Assembly: GCF_902859935.1 (NCBI RefSeq)
Contig: NZ_CADIKI010000001.1
Coordinates: 434,001-498,000, forward strand
Reading direction: 5' to 3'
DNA: 64,000 bases
Source: Paraburkholderia fynbosensis
Lineage (GTDB): Bacteria; Pseudomonadota; Gammaproteobacteria; Burkholderiales; Burkholderiaceae
Below, one piece after another: positions 1 through 8,540 of this stretch. Within the stretch, counting starts at the first letter, position 1. Each line of letters opens with the position of its first letter. The notes below the pieces were generated by a model. That model saw only the letters and a list, made by a program, of their open reading frames with translations, was not told the DNA's origin and ran no database searches. Made by a program: the position numbers and the translations under genes.

Positions 1-2457
1 CTCGTCTACTTTCAGGCGCGCGCCGCATGGTGGCTGGCCGTCATGATCGTCTGGGTGGCGGCCGCGCACCTTAGCGGGGCGGCGGGTCCCGCTCTCACGA
101 CGCTCTTCGCGATCGTGTTCGTCCTCCCTGCTCTCGCGCTCGCGCTCAAGCCGCTGCGCCGCGCGTGGCTGACCAAGCCGGTGCTCGGCGTGTTCCGCAA
201 GATCCTGCCGGAGATGTCGCCGACCGAGCGCGACGCGATCGAAGCCGGCACGGTCTGGTGGGACGCCGAACTGTTCTCGGGACGCCCGCATTGGGACACG
301 CTGCTCGGCTACGGCCCGGCCAAGCTCACGGCCGAAGAGCAAGCGTTCCTCGACGTTGAATGCGAGCAGTTGTGCGACCTCGCGAACGACTGGGAAACCA
401 CGATGGTCTGGCAGGACCTGTCGCCGAAAACCTGGCAGTTCATCAAGGAGCGCGGCTTTCTCGGCATGATCATTCCGAAGCAATACGGCGGCAAGCAGTT
501 CTCCGCGTACGCGCATTCGCAGGTCATCATGAAGCTTGCCACACGCTGCTCGGCCGCGGCCGTGTCGGTGATGGTGCCGAACTCGCTCGGCCCAGCTGAA
601 CTGCTGATGCACTACGGCACCGAAGAGCAGAAAAACCACTACCTGCCGCGCCTCGCGCGCGGCGAAGAAATCCCCTGCTTCGCGTTGACGAGTCCTTATG
701 CGGGCTCCGACGCCGCCGCGATTCCGGATGTCGGCATCGTCTGCAAGGGCGTGTTCGAAGGCCGCGAAACGCTGGGCTTTCGCCTCACGTGGGACAAGCG
801 CTACATCACGCTCGGGCCGATCGCGACCGTGCTCGGTCTCGCGTTCCGTGCGCTCGATCCCGACCGCCTGCTTGGCGGCGCCGAAGAACCCGGCATTACC
901 TGCGCACTGATTCCGACCGCTCATCCCGGCGTGAACATCGGCCGGCGTCATTGGCCGTTGAACGCGGTGTTCCAGAACGGCCCGAACTCCGGCCGCGACG
1001 TGTTCATTCCGCTCGACTGGGTGATAGGCGGACGCGCGCAGGTCGGCAACGGCTGGCGCATGCTGATGGAATGTCTCGCGGCGGGCCGCGCGATTTCGCT
1101 GCCGTCGTCGAATGTCGGGATGGCGAAGATCGCCGTGCGCGGCACCGGCGCGTATGCCGCGGTTCGCCGCCAGTTCCGCACCGCCGTCGGCAAGTTCGAA
1201 GGCGTGCAGGAAGCGCTCGGCCGCATGGGCGGCAACCTGTACGTGATGGACGCCGCGCGCCGCCTGTCCGCGCAGGCGGTGGACCTCGGCGAAAAGCCAT
1301 CGGTGATTTCGGCGATCGCCAAGTATCACATCACCGAGCGCGCCCGCATGGTCATCAACGACGGCATGGATGTCGTCGCCGGCAAGGGCATCTGCATGGG
1401 GCCGTCGAACTTTCTCGCGCGCGCCTATCAGCAGGTGCCGATCTCGATCACCGTGGAAGGCGCGAACATTCTCACGCGCTGCCTGATCATCTTCGGCCAG
1501 GGTGCGATCCGCTGTCATCCGTACGTGCTGAAGGAAATGGCCGCGACGCGCGAAACGGATCACCCGAAGGCGCTGCGCGATTTCGACACGGCGTTCTTCG
1601 GCCACCTCAGCTTCACGCTGTCGAACGTGGTGCGCAGCTTCGTGTACGGCGTCACCGGCGGCGCGTTCATCGTCAAGCCGCGTGCCGCTCACGCGCCCCT
1701 GCACGGGTATTACCGCGCGGCCACCCGCATCTCGACCGCCTTCGCGCTGCTCGCCGATGTCTCGATGTTCGTGCTCGGCGGCGATCTGAAACGCCGTGAG
1801 CGCCTCTCCGGGAGACTCGGCGACGTGCTCTCGCAGCTGTACCTGATCTCCGCCACGCTCAAGCGTTTCGAAGACGAAGGCCGTCAGCAGGACGATCTGC
1901 CGCTGGTGCGCTGGGGTGTCGAGGATTCGCTGTACAAGGCGCAGCAGGCGCTCGACGGCGTGCTCGCGAACTACCCGAACCGCTTCGCCGCGGGCCTCGT
2001 GCGGGTGCTCGCGTTCCCCTTCGGCCTGCCGTATCGCGAGCCGTCGGACCGGCTTGGCGGCGAAATCGCCGAACTGATGCAAACGCCGGGCGCAGCGCGC
2101 GAGCGGCTCGTGTCCGACTCGTACGTGCCGCATCCGGACGTCGACGCGCTCGGCTACGGCGAGCTGGCGTTCGAGCTGAACCCGCGCTTCACGCAAATCG
2201 ACCAGAAGCTGCGCGACGCAGTCAAGCAAGGCCTGCTCGCACCGATGCCGCAAAGCCTCGCGCACCTCGCGGCCTGGACCGAGGCGGCCGGGCAGCAAGG
2301 GCTGATCGACGCCGACGAGCGGCGCGTGCTCGACGACTACGCCCACTATGGCGCGCAGGTCGTGAAGGTCGACGACTTCCCGGCCGACTTCGACATGCTC
2401 GCCAATTTGCAAAAACGCAAGGAGACGCTCGACAAGGCGCTTGAACACGCGGCCTGA
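1..2457 (+). CDS. fadE: Acyl-CoA dehydrogenase FadE (5' end outside window)
   Basis: Flavin-dependent acyl-CoA dehydrogenase that makes the trans-2-enoyl-CoA in the first oxidative step of beta-oxidation. The frame is open from base 1, so the start codon lies just left of the window; the first internal ATG at 43 would cut the N-terminal hydrophobic segment. Visible residues (about 818) match the long FadE type (E. coli FadE is 814 residues): an N-terminal membrane-like stretch, a motif beginning TSPYAGSDAAA, the NAVFQNGPNSGRDVF block and the VEGANILTR-FGQGAIRCHPYV block of the dehydrogenase core, then the FadE-specific C-terminal domain containing GGDLKRRERLSGRLGD. It is the first visible gene of a plus-strand fatty-acid cluster, followed after 170 bp by a reductase. 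Family assignment is very strong; chain-length preference cannot be read. Confidence 0.96.
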   Translation, partial: LVYFQARAAWWLAVMIVWVAAAHLSGAAGPALTTLFAIVFVLPALALALKPLRRAWLTKPVLGVFRKILPEMSPTERDAIEAGTVWWDAELFSGRPHWDTLLGYGPAKLTAEEQAFLDVECEQLCDLANDWETTMVWQDLSPKTWQFIKERGFLGMIIPKQYGGKQFSAYAHSQVIMKLATRCSAAAVSVMVPNSLGPAELLMHYGTEEQKNHYLPRLARGEEIPCFALTSPYAGSDAAAIPDVGIVCKGVFEGRETLGFRLTWDKRYITLGPIATVLGLAFRALDPDRLLGGAEEPGITCALIPTAHPGVNIGRRHWPLNAVFQNGPNSGRDVFIPLDWVIGGRAQVGNGWRMLMECLAAGRAISLPSSNVGMAKIAVRGTGAYAAVRRQFRTAVGKFEGVQEALGRMGGNLYVMDAARRLSAQAVDLGEKPSVISAIAKYHITERARMVINDGMDVVAGKGICMGPSNFLARAYQQVPISITVEGANILTRCLIIFGQGAIRCHPYVLKEMAATRETDHPKALRDFDTAFFGHLSFTLSNVVRSFVYGVTGGAFIVKPRAAHAPLHGYYRAATRISTAFALLADVSMFVLGGDLKRRERLSGRLGDVLSQLYLISATLKRFEDEGRQQDDLPLVRWGVEDSLYKAQQALDGVLANYPNRFAAGLVRVLAFPFGLPYREPSDRLGGEIAELMQTPGAARERLVSDSYVPHPDVDALGYGELAFELNPRFTQIDQKLRDAVKQGLLAPMPQSLAHLAAWTEAAGQQGLIDADERRVLDDYAHYGAQVVKVDDFPADFDMLANLQKRKETLDKALEHAA

Positions 2458-2627
2458 GTGCCCGAATGCAAGCCCTGGCGCGTGAAAAACATCGTGGGAA
2501 GCCCCACCGGATACGCCCAACTCAGTGCACACTGACACAGGTCCGATGCCACAGGGGCTTCCTTCGGTCGTCGGGGCATACCCTCGGGGGACTTCCCGGG
2601 GGCGCCTCCAGCGGAGCAACAAAAAAC

Positions 2628-4064
2628 ATGAACGACTCGTATCTGAAGTTCGTCAACTCGCCGTTCGGCGCGCGCCTCGCGCGCTCGCTCGGCTTGCCGA
2701 AGCCCGAGGTGCTGCGCCGCTATCGCGCGGACCGGCCCGAGTTCGACGGTCTGGTCGCCATCGGCGCGGGCCGTGAGCCACGGCTGCTCGACGCGCTCGC
2801 GAACCTGGTCGCGAGCATCGGCGTGACGAGCGTTGCGCATGAAAGCGCCGGCCTGTGGGTGCCGCTCGCGCATCGCCATGGCCTCATGACCGGGCGCTTC
2901 GAATCCGCCGAAGCCGGCGCTCAAGGCAAGCTCGCCGCGCTGCTGTTCGACGCGAGCGGTATCGAAGACAGCAGTCATCTGGCGCCGCTGCACGGGTTCT
3001 TCCACGACACGCTGCGCTCGCTCGGCAAGTGCGCACGGATCGTCGTGCTCGGGCGGCCGCCGGAAACCTGCGAGAGCCCGCGTCAGTGGACCGCGCAGCG
3101 CGCGCTGGAAGGCCTCACGCGTTCGCTCGGCAAGGAGGCCCGGCGCGGCATCACGGCGAATCTCGTGTATGTCGCGCAAGGCGCCGAGGGGAGCGCCGAA
3201 GCGACGCTGCGCTTTTTGCTGTCGCCGCGTTCGGCCTACGTATCGGGCCAGGTCGTGCGCATCGACGCAGGCGCTCCAGGCCGCCCAGCCGACGCCGCAA
3301 GCGCCTCGACCGTGCCCGCCTTCGACTGGTCGCAGCCGCTCGCGGGCCGGCGCGCGGTCGTGACCGGTGCCGCGCGCGGCATCGGCGCGTCGATTGCGAG
3401 CGTGCTCGCGGCAGAAGGCGCGCACGTGATCGGCATCGACATCCCGTCGGCGCGCGATGCGCTCGACGCGACCCTGCGCCAGTTGAACGGCACCGCCCTC
3501 GCGTTCGACATCGCCGCGCCGGAAGCCGCCGCTCAGATCGCCGCCGCGCTCGACGAACAGGGCGTCGACATCGTCGTGCACAACGCCGGCATCACCAAGG
3601 ACAAGACCATCGCGAAGATGACCGAGGCGACGTGGCAAAGCGTCATCGACATCAATCTGGGCGCGCAGGAACGCATCGACGACGCACTGCTCGCCGCCGG
3701 CATCCTGCGCGACGGCGGCCGGATCGTCGGCGTGTCGTCGATCAGCGGAATTGCGGGCAATTCCGGCCAGACCAATTACGCGACCTCGAAGGCGGGCGTG
3801 ATCGGCCGGGTGCAAAGCATGGCGCCGCGACTGCGTGCGCGCGGCATCACGATCAACGCGGTCGCGCCCGGCTTCATCGAAACACAGATGACCGCGAAGA
3901 TTCCGTGGACGATCCGCGAAGCGGGCCGCCGCATGAACTCGCTGAGCCAGGGCGGCCAGCCGGTCGACGTCGCGCAGACCATCGCTTGGCTCGCGCATCC
4001 GGGGTCGGCCGGCGTCACTGGACAGATCGTGCGCGTGTGCGGACAAAGCCTGATTGGAGCGTGA
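2628..4064 (+). CDS. fabG4: High-molecular-weight 3-oxoacyl reductase (FabG4-like SDR)
   Basis: Short-chain dehydrogenase expected to interconvert 3-oxoacyl and (R)-3-hydroxyacyl thioesters. ATG 2628 was chosen because it follows a GGAG at 2613 and starts the conserved MNDSYLKFVNSPFG sequence; the frame is open further upstream without protein-like sequence. The 478-residue product has two halves. Residues 1-230 are a degenerate Rossmann-like domain. Residues 240-478 are a full ketoreductase with the cofactor motif TGAARGIG (246-253), NNAG-type HNAGITKD (319-326), catalytic Ser near 371, and YATSK with Tyr384 and Lys388. This arrangement and length match the HMwFabG/FabG4 group rather than the ~245-residue FabG of fatty-acid synthesis. 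Its stop is 2 bp before the MaoC gene, so the two are translationally linked. Substrate is inferred from family and neighbours. Confidence 0.92.
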   Translation: MNDSYLKFVNSPFGARLARSLGLPKPEVLRRYRADRPEFDGLVAIGAGREPRLLDALANLVASIGVTSVAHESAGLWVPLAHRHGLMTGRFESAEAGAQGKLAALLFDASGIEDSSHLAPLHGFFHDTLRSLGKCARIVVLGRPPETCESPRQWTAQRALEGLTRSLGKEARRGITANLVYVAQGAEGSAEATLRFLLSPRSAYVSGQVVRIDAGAPGRPADAASASTVPAFDWSQPLAGRRAVVTGAARGIGASIASVLAAEGAHVIGIDIPSARDALDATLRQLNGTALAFDIAAPEAAAQIAAALDEQGVDIVVHNAGITKDKTIAKMTEATWQSVIDINLGAQERIDDALLAAGILRDGGRIVGVSSISGIAGNSGQTNYATSKAGVIGRVQSMAPRLRARGITINAVAPGFIETQMTAKIPWTIREAGRRMNSLSQGGQPVDVAQTIAWLAHPGSAGVTGQIVRVCGQSLIGA

Positions 4065-4066
4065 CC

Positions 4067-5011
4067 ATGCGTGAACCGGGCGACCCGTTCGGAGACGGTT
4101 TTAACTCGGGCGCCACGCGGCCTGATGCGGTGCGGCCCAAAACCGTCGTCGTCGACACCTTGCCCGCGCCGGCGAAGCTCTATGCGCGCGCGTTGTCGGG
4201 CATCGTCAAGCGTAGGCGCTCAACGCACGCCCCGCAATTGCCGCCGCTGCGCCTCGTGCGCCCCGCCGTCGTGCTCGATCCGGGGCCGGTCTGGCGTTAT
4301 GCGCGCGTGTGCGGCTTCATTCCCGAGCATGGCGTGCCGCTCACCTATCCGCATCTGCTCGCGTTTCCGCTGCACCTGCTGATGCTGACCGATCCGGCGT
4401 TTCCGTGGCCCGCGCTCGGGATCGTGCATCTGGCCAACCACGTGCGGCTGCGCCGCCCGCTCACGTACAAGGACCTCCTGCGCGTCGAGGTGGAATTCGG
4501 CGCGCTGCTGCGTCACGACAAGGGTCAGGCGTTCGTGCTGCACACCCGCATGTACCGGCGCGGCGAAGCTGTGTGGGACGGCGACAGCGTCTATCTGAAA
4601 CGCGCGGTGCCGGCGAGCGGCAATCCGCTCGATCCGCTCGAATTCGGCCCGCAGGCGCTGCAACGCGTGTCGCGCTGGCAGCTCGCGCCGCAACTGGGCC
4701 GCGACTACGCGAGCGTGTCCGGCGACTACAACCCGATCCACCTCACCGCGCTGTCGGCGAAGGCGTTCGGCTTTCCGCGCGCGATCGCGCACGGGATGTG
4801 GACGCTCGCGCGCGCCGCCTCCGCGCTGCAACCACCGAAGCCGCTCGCCGAAGCCACGCTCAGCGCCGAATTCAAGCTGCCGCTGCTGCTGCCCGGAGAA
4901 GCATCGTTGTGGAGCGCGTCGCCGTCGCTGATCGAACGCGATATCGAGGTGCGCGACATTGCCGGAGAAAAGCCGCATTTGCGCGGCCGTATGCAGTGGC
5001 GGCTGCAATGA
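4067..5011 (+). CDS. MaoC-type (R)-specific enoyl-CoA hydratase (HtdX-like)
   Basis: Hotdog-fold hydratase expected to interconvert enoyl and (R)-3-hydroxyacyl thioesters. The 314-residue protein has the hydratase-2 motif SGDYNPIHL at 218-226, with catalytic Asp220 and His225, followed by FGFPRAIAHGMW, the usual continuation of the active-site loop. The N-terminal half is a degenerate second hotdog domain, as in HtdX/HtdY-type double-hotdog proteins. The ATG lies 2 bp after the stop of the FabG4-like reductase (GGAG at 4056), so the pair is co-translated. The reductase plus hydratase-2 pair is the bacterial equivalent of the peroxisomal multifunctional enzyme type 2. Direction of flux (oxidation or synthesis) cannot be told from sequence. 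Confidence 0.92.
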   Translation: MREPGDPFGDGFNSGATRPDAVRPKTVVVDTLPAPAKLYARALSGIVKRRRSTHAPQLPPLRLVRPAVVLDPGPVWRYARVCGFIPEHGVPLTYPHLLAFPLHLLMLTDPAFPWPALGIVHLANHVRLRRPLTYKDLLRVEVEFGALLRHDKGQAFVLHTRMYRRGEAVWDGDSVYLKRAVPASGNPLDPLEFGPQALQRVSRWQLAPQLGRDYASVSGDYNPIHLTALSAKAFGFPRAIAHGMWTLARAASALQPPKPLAEATLSAEFKLPLLLPGEASLWSASPSLIERDIEVRDIAGEKPHLRGRMQWRLQ

Positions 5012-5168
5012 TGCACGAGCCTGTTTTTGCGCGGACGCGCAGTGGAATTTAAGTCGCCGACATTCGTTGTTGTATCAGGAGGTCGCGATCGCCGCTCGGC
5101 TTCACGCCGACATCGGCAGCACCGTTCGCATTACTCGATAACCAGAACACGACCCGAAGGAGCCGAGC

Positions 5169-6470
5169 ATGTCCAACCCGCTAGCCGCCGTGCGCCGCGT
5201 CGCCATCGTCGGGGGCAACCGGATTCCGTTTGCCCGCTCGAATACCGCGTACGCGACCGCGTCGAATCAGGACATGCTGACCTTCACGCTGCAAGGGCTG
5301 ATCGACCGCTACGAACTGCACGGTGAGCGTCTGGGCGAAGTCGTGGCGGGCGCGGTGATCAAGCATTCGCGCGACTTCAATCTGACGCGCGAAGCGGTGC
5401 TGTCCACGACACTCGCGAAGGAAACGCCCGCTTACGACGTGCAGCAGGCTTGCGGCACCGGCCTCGAAGCGGCGATTCTCGTCGCCAACAAGATCGCGCT
5501 CGGGCAGATCGACGCGGGCATCGCGGGCGGCGTCGACACGACGTCCGATGCGCCGATCGGCGTCAACGAAAAAATGCGCAAGATCCTGCTCGAAGCGAAC
5601 CGCGGCAGGAGCGCAGGCCAGCGCGTAGGCGCGTTGGCGAAGTTGCGCCCCGGCATGTTCTTCAAGCCGCTGCTGCCGCGCAACGGCGAGCCACGCACGG
5701 GACTGTCGATGGGCGAGCACTGCGAACTGATGGCCAAACGCTGGAACATTTCGCGCGAAGCGCAGGACGTGCTTGCCTACGAGAGCCATCGCAAGCTCGG
5801 CGAAGCGTACGCGTGCGGCTTCGTCAACGATCTCATGACGCCGTACCGCGGCCTCGCGCGCGACAACAACCTGCGCGCCGATCTGACGCTCGAAAAGCTC
5901 GCGAGCATGAAGCCCGCGTTCGATCGCGACGCCGGCACGCTGACCGCCGGCAACTCGACACCGCTCACCGACGGCGCCTCCGCCGTGCTGCTCGCGAGCG
6001 AGGACTGGGCGGCTCGCCGCGGGCTGCCGGTACTCGCGTATCTGAGCTGGTCGGAGACGGCTGCCGTCGATTTTTTCGACAATAAAGAAGGCCTGCTGAT
6101 GGCGCCCGTCTATGCGGTGCCGCGCATGCTGGCGCGCGCGGGTCTCACGCTGCAGGACTTCGATTTCTACGAAATCCACGAAGCTTTCGCCGCGCAGGTG
6201 TTATGCACGCTCGCGGCGTGGCAGGATGACGAGTATTGCCGCACGCAGTTGGGCCTCACCGGCCCGCTCGGCGCGCTCGACCGGACGAAACTGAACGTGA
6301 ACGGCAGCTCGCTCGCCACCGGTCATCCGTTCGCGGCGACGGGCGGGCGCATCGTCGCCGGCCTCGCGAAGCTGCTTGCGCAGCTCGACAAACCGGCCGG
6401 CACCGCGCGCGGGCTGATCTCGATCTGCGCGGCGGGCGGCCAAGGGGTGGTCGCGATTCTCGAACGCTGA
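5169..6470 (+). CDS. Acetyl-CoA C-acyltransferase (thiolase, FadI/FadA2-like)
   Basis: Thiolase that cleaves 3-oxoacyl-CoA to acetyl-CoA and a shortened acyl-CoA (or the reverse). It has 433 residues, the usual size for the FadI class. Nucleophilic Cys95 lies in QQACGTGLEA, His337 in YEIHEAFAAQ, a GHPFAATG block precedes the end, and the second catalytic Cys (about 420) lies in SICAAGGQG. The start at 5169 has a good GGAG at 5159. A 157-bp gap separates it from the MaoC gene; I saw no terminator there, so it may still be co-transcribed with the upstream genes. It completes the set of beta-oxidation activities in the cluster. The FadI/FadA2 class is clear, but a specific symbol would overstate what sequence can show. 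Confidence 0.93.
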   Translation: MSNPLAAVRRVAIVGGNRIPFARSNTAYATASNQDMLTFTLQGLIDRYELHGERLGEVVAGAVIKHSRDFNLTREAVLSTTLAKETPAYDVQQACGTGLEAAILVANKIALGQIDAGIAGGVDTTSDAPIGVNEKMRKILLEANRGRSAGQRVGALAKLRPGMFFKPLLPRNGEPRTGLSMGEHCELMAKRWNISREAQDVLAYESHRKLGEAYACGFVNDLMTPYRGLARDNNLRADLTLEKLASMKPAFDRDAGTLTAGNSTPLTDGASAVLLASEDWAARRGLPVLAYLSWSETAAVDFFDNKEGLLMAPVYAVPRMLARAGLTLQDFDFYEIHEAFAAQVLCTLAAWQDDEYCRTQLGLTGPLGALDRTKLNVNGSSLATGHPFAATGGRIVAGLAKLLAQLDKPAGTARGLISICAAGGQGVVAILER

Positions 6471-6606
6471 ACCATGCGGACGTTTCTGCATTGATTTACG
6501 GCGCATTCCGCTTCACTCGCTGCCGACCGCGTGTTTAGCTTGCTTCGATGACTGGCCACGAAACCAGCACACAAACAGATGAAGCTACGGCTTCAGGAGA
6601 CGACCC

Positions 6607-8451
6607 ATGACCCAGCCTACTCAAGCCGCTCTTCCGTCCGCCGCCGGGCCCGCGGCAGCGGCGCACGCCGCGGGCGAAGCATCCGCATCGGCATCGGCCG
6701 CGCACACGCCGGATGTGACGCCGAACGCCGCCGCGCACGCCGCGCCCAACACCGACGGCATCTGGTACGCGTCCTATCCGGCGGAAGTGCCGCACGACAT
6801 CGACGTCACGCAATATGCGTCGCTCGTGCAGTTCTTCGACGAATGCATCGCGCGGTTCCGCGAGCGGGTCGCGTACGTAAGCGTCGGCGCGAATCTGACG
6901 TACGGCGAACTGGGCCGCAAGGCCACCGCGTTCGCCGCGTATCTGCAAAGTATCGGCGTGAAGCCCGGCGAGCGCGTCGCGATCATGCTGCCGAACACGT
7001 TCCAGTACCCGGTGTCGTTGTTCGGCGTGCTGAAGGCCGGCGCGGTGGTGGTCAACGTGAATCCGCTCTACACGGTGCGCGAACTCGCGCATCAGCTGAA
7101 GGACAGTGGCGCGCAAACCATCATCGTGTTCGAGAACTTCGCGAAGACCGTCGAAGACGCGCTGCCCGGCACCAAGGTGAAGAACGTGATCGTGACGGGT
7201 CTCGGCGACCTGCTCGCCGACGGCCTGAATCTGAAGGGGCGTCTGCTCAACTTCATGTTGCGGCACGTGAAGAAGATGGTGCCCGCATACCGCCTGCCGC
7301 AGGCGGTGCCGCTGCTCGATGCGCTCTCGAGCGGCTACTCGCGGCCGTTGACGCCGGTGCGCGCCACGCACGAGGACATCGCGTTCCTGCAGTACACCGG
7401 CGGCACCACCGGGGTCGCGAAAGGCGCGATGCTCACGCACAGGAATATGATCGCCAATCTGTTGCAGGCGAAGGCGTGGTCCGAGCATCAGTTGAACGGC
7501 GCCATCGAAACGGTGCTCACGCTGCTGCCGCTCTATCACATCTACTCGCTGACCGTGAATGCGCTGATTTTCATGGGACTCGGCGGGCGCAACATCCTGA
7601 TCGCCAATCCGCGCGACATGAAGCGCGTGATGATGATCATCCGTCACGAGACATTCACGGGCATGACCGCCGTCAACACGCTCTACAACGCGTTCCTCGA
7701 CAACGAAGAATTCCGCAAGCGCGACTTCTCGAACCTCAAGCTCGCGATGGCGGGCGGCATGGCCACGCAAAAAGCGGTGGCCGACCGCTTCAAGGCCGTG
7801 ACCGGCAAACCGATCATCGAAGGCTACGGGCTCACCGAGTGCTCGCCGATCGTGACGATGAATCCGGTCGATCTGAACAACATGCGCGACTTCGAAGGCT
7901 CGATCGGCTTGCCCGCGCCGTCCACGCACGTGCGCTTCAGAAAGGACGACGGCAGCTGGGCCAGCATCGGCGAAGCGGGCGAGCTGTGCGTGAAGGGACC
8001 GCAGGTGATGAAAGGCTACTGGAACCGCCCCGAAGAAACCGCCAGGGCGATCGACGACGACGGCTGGCTCGCCACCGGCGACATCGGGGTGATGGACTCG
8101 CGCGGCTTCATCCGTCTGATCGACCGCAAGAAGGACATGATCCTGGTGTCCGGCTTCAACGTCTATCCGAACGAAGTCGAAGACGTGATCGCCGCGCTTC
8201 CGGATGTGCGCGATGTGGCCGCAATCGGCGTGCCCGACGCGGCGCAGGGTGAACGGGTGAAGGTGTTCGTCGTCAGGCGCAATCCGTCGCTGACCGCCGA
8301 ACAGGTGATCGCGCATTGCCGCAAGAATCTGACCGGCTACAAGGTGCCGAAGCTGGTCGAATTCCGCGACGAGCTGCCGCAAACCAACGTCGGCAAGATT
8401 CTGCGTCGCGCGCTGCGCGATGAGGAACTCGCGAAGCAAACGCCTGCCTGA
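6607..8451 (+). CDS. fadD: Long-chain-fatty-acid--CoA ligase FadD
   Basis: Adenylate-forming ligase that activates fatty acids with ATP and CoA, probably at the inner membrane face. The protein has 614 residues. The P-loop [13 protein letters not shown] is at about 263-275, a GYGLTECSP motif follows, and the FadD signature with GWLATGDIG and IDRKKDMI and the C-terminal [23 protein letters not shown] are intact. It aligns with E. coli FadD from about residue 50 ([11 protein letters not shown]). The first 48 residues are an Ala/Pro-rich extension absent from the enzyme core. AGGAG at 6596 supports the ATG at 6607. It follows the thiolase after 136 bp and precedes a DUF1571 gene, so fatty-acid activation and oxidation sit together. 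Confidence 0.95.
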   Translation: [614 protein letters not shown]

Positions 8452-8540
8452 CAGGCAATGCGCTTTCGCGCGACCGGCGCGCGCTTGGGTGGCCTCGCGC
8501 GGGCCTTGCGTGAGCCTCGCGCGACATTACGGAGAGATTC

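Noticed and set aside
2497..2562. 9-bp inverted repeat (GGAAGCCCC / GGGGCTTCC) between fadE and the reductase gene
   Set aside because: The arms are 48 bases apart and no T run follows; too weak to call a terminator or operator.
2346..4046. Long open frame on the minus strand opposite the FabG4-like gene
   Set aside because: Its composition (Arg/His/Ala-rich) is the antisense shadow of a high-GC gene; the plus-strand frame has full SDR motifs and a ribosome site.
6535..8439. 634-codon minus-strand frame opposite fadD
   Set aside because: No domain, no ribosome site, and exact antisense of a certain fadD. GC-rich third positions keep the frame open.
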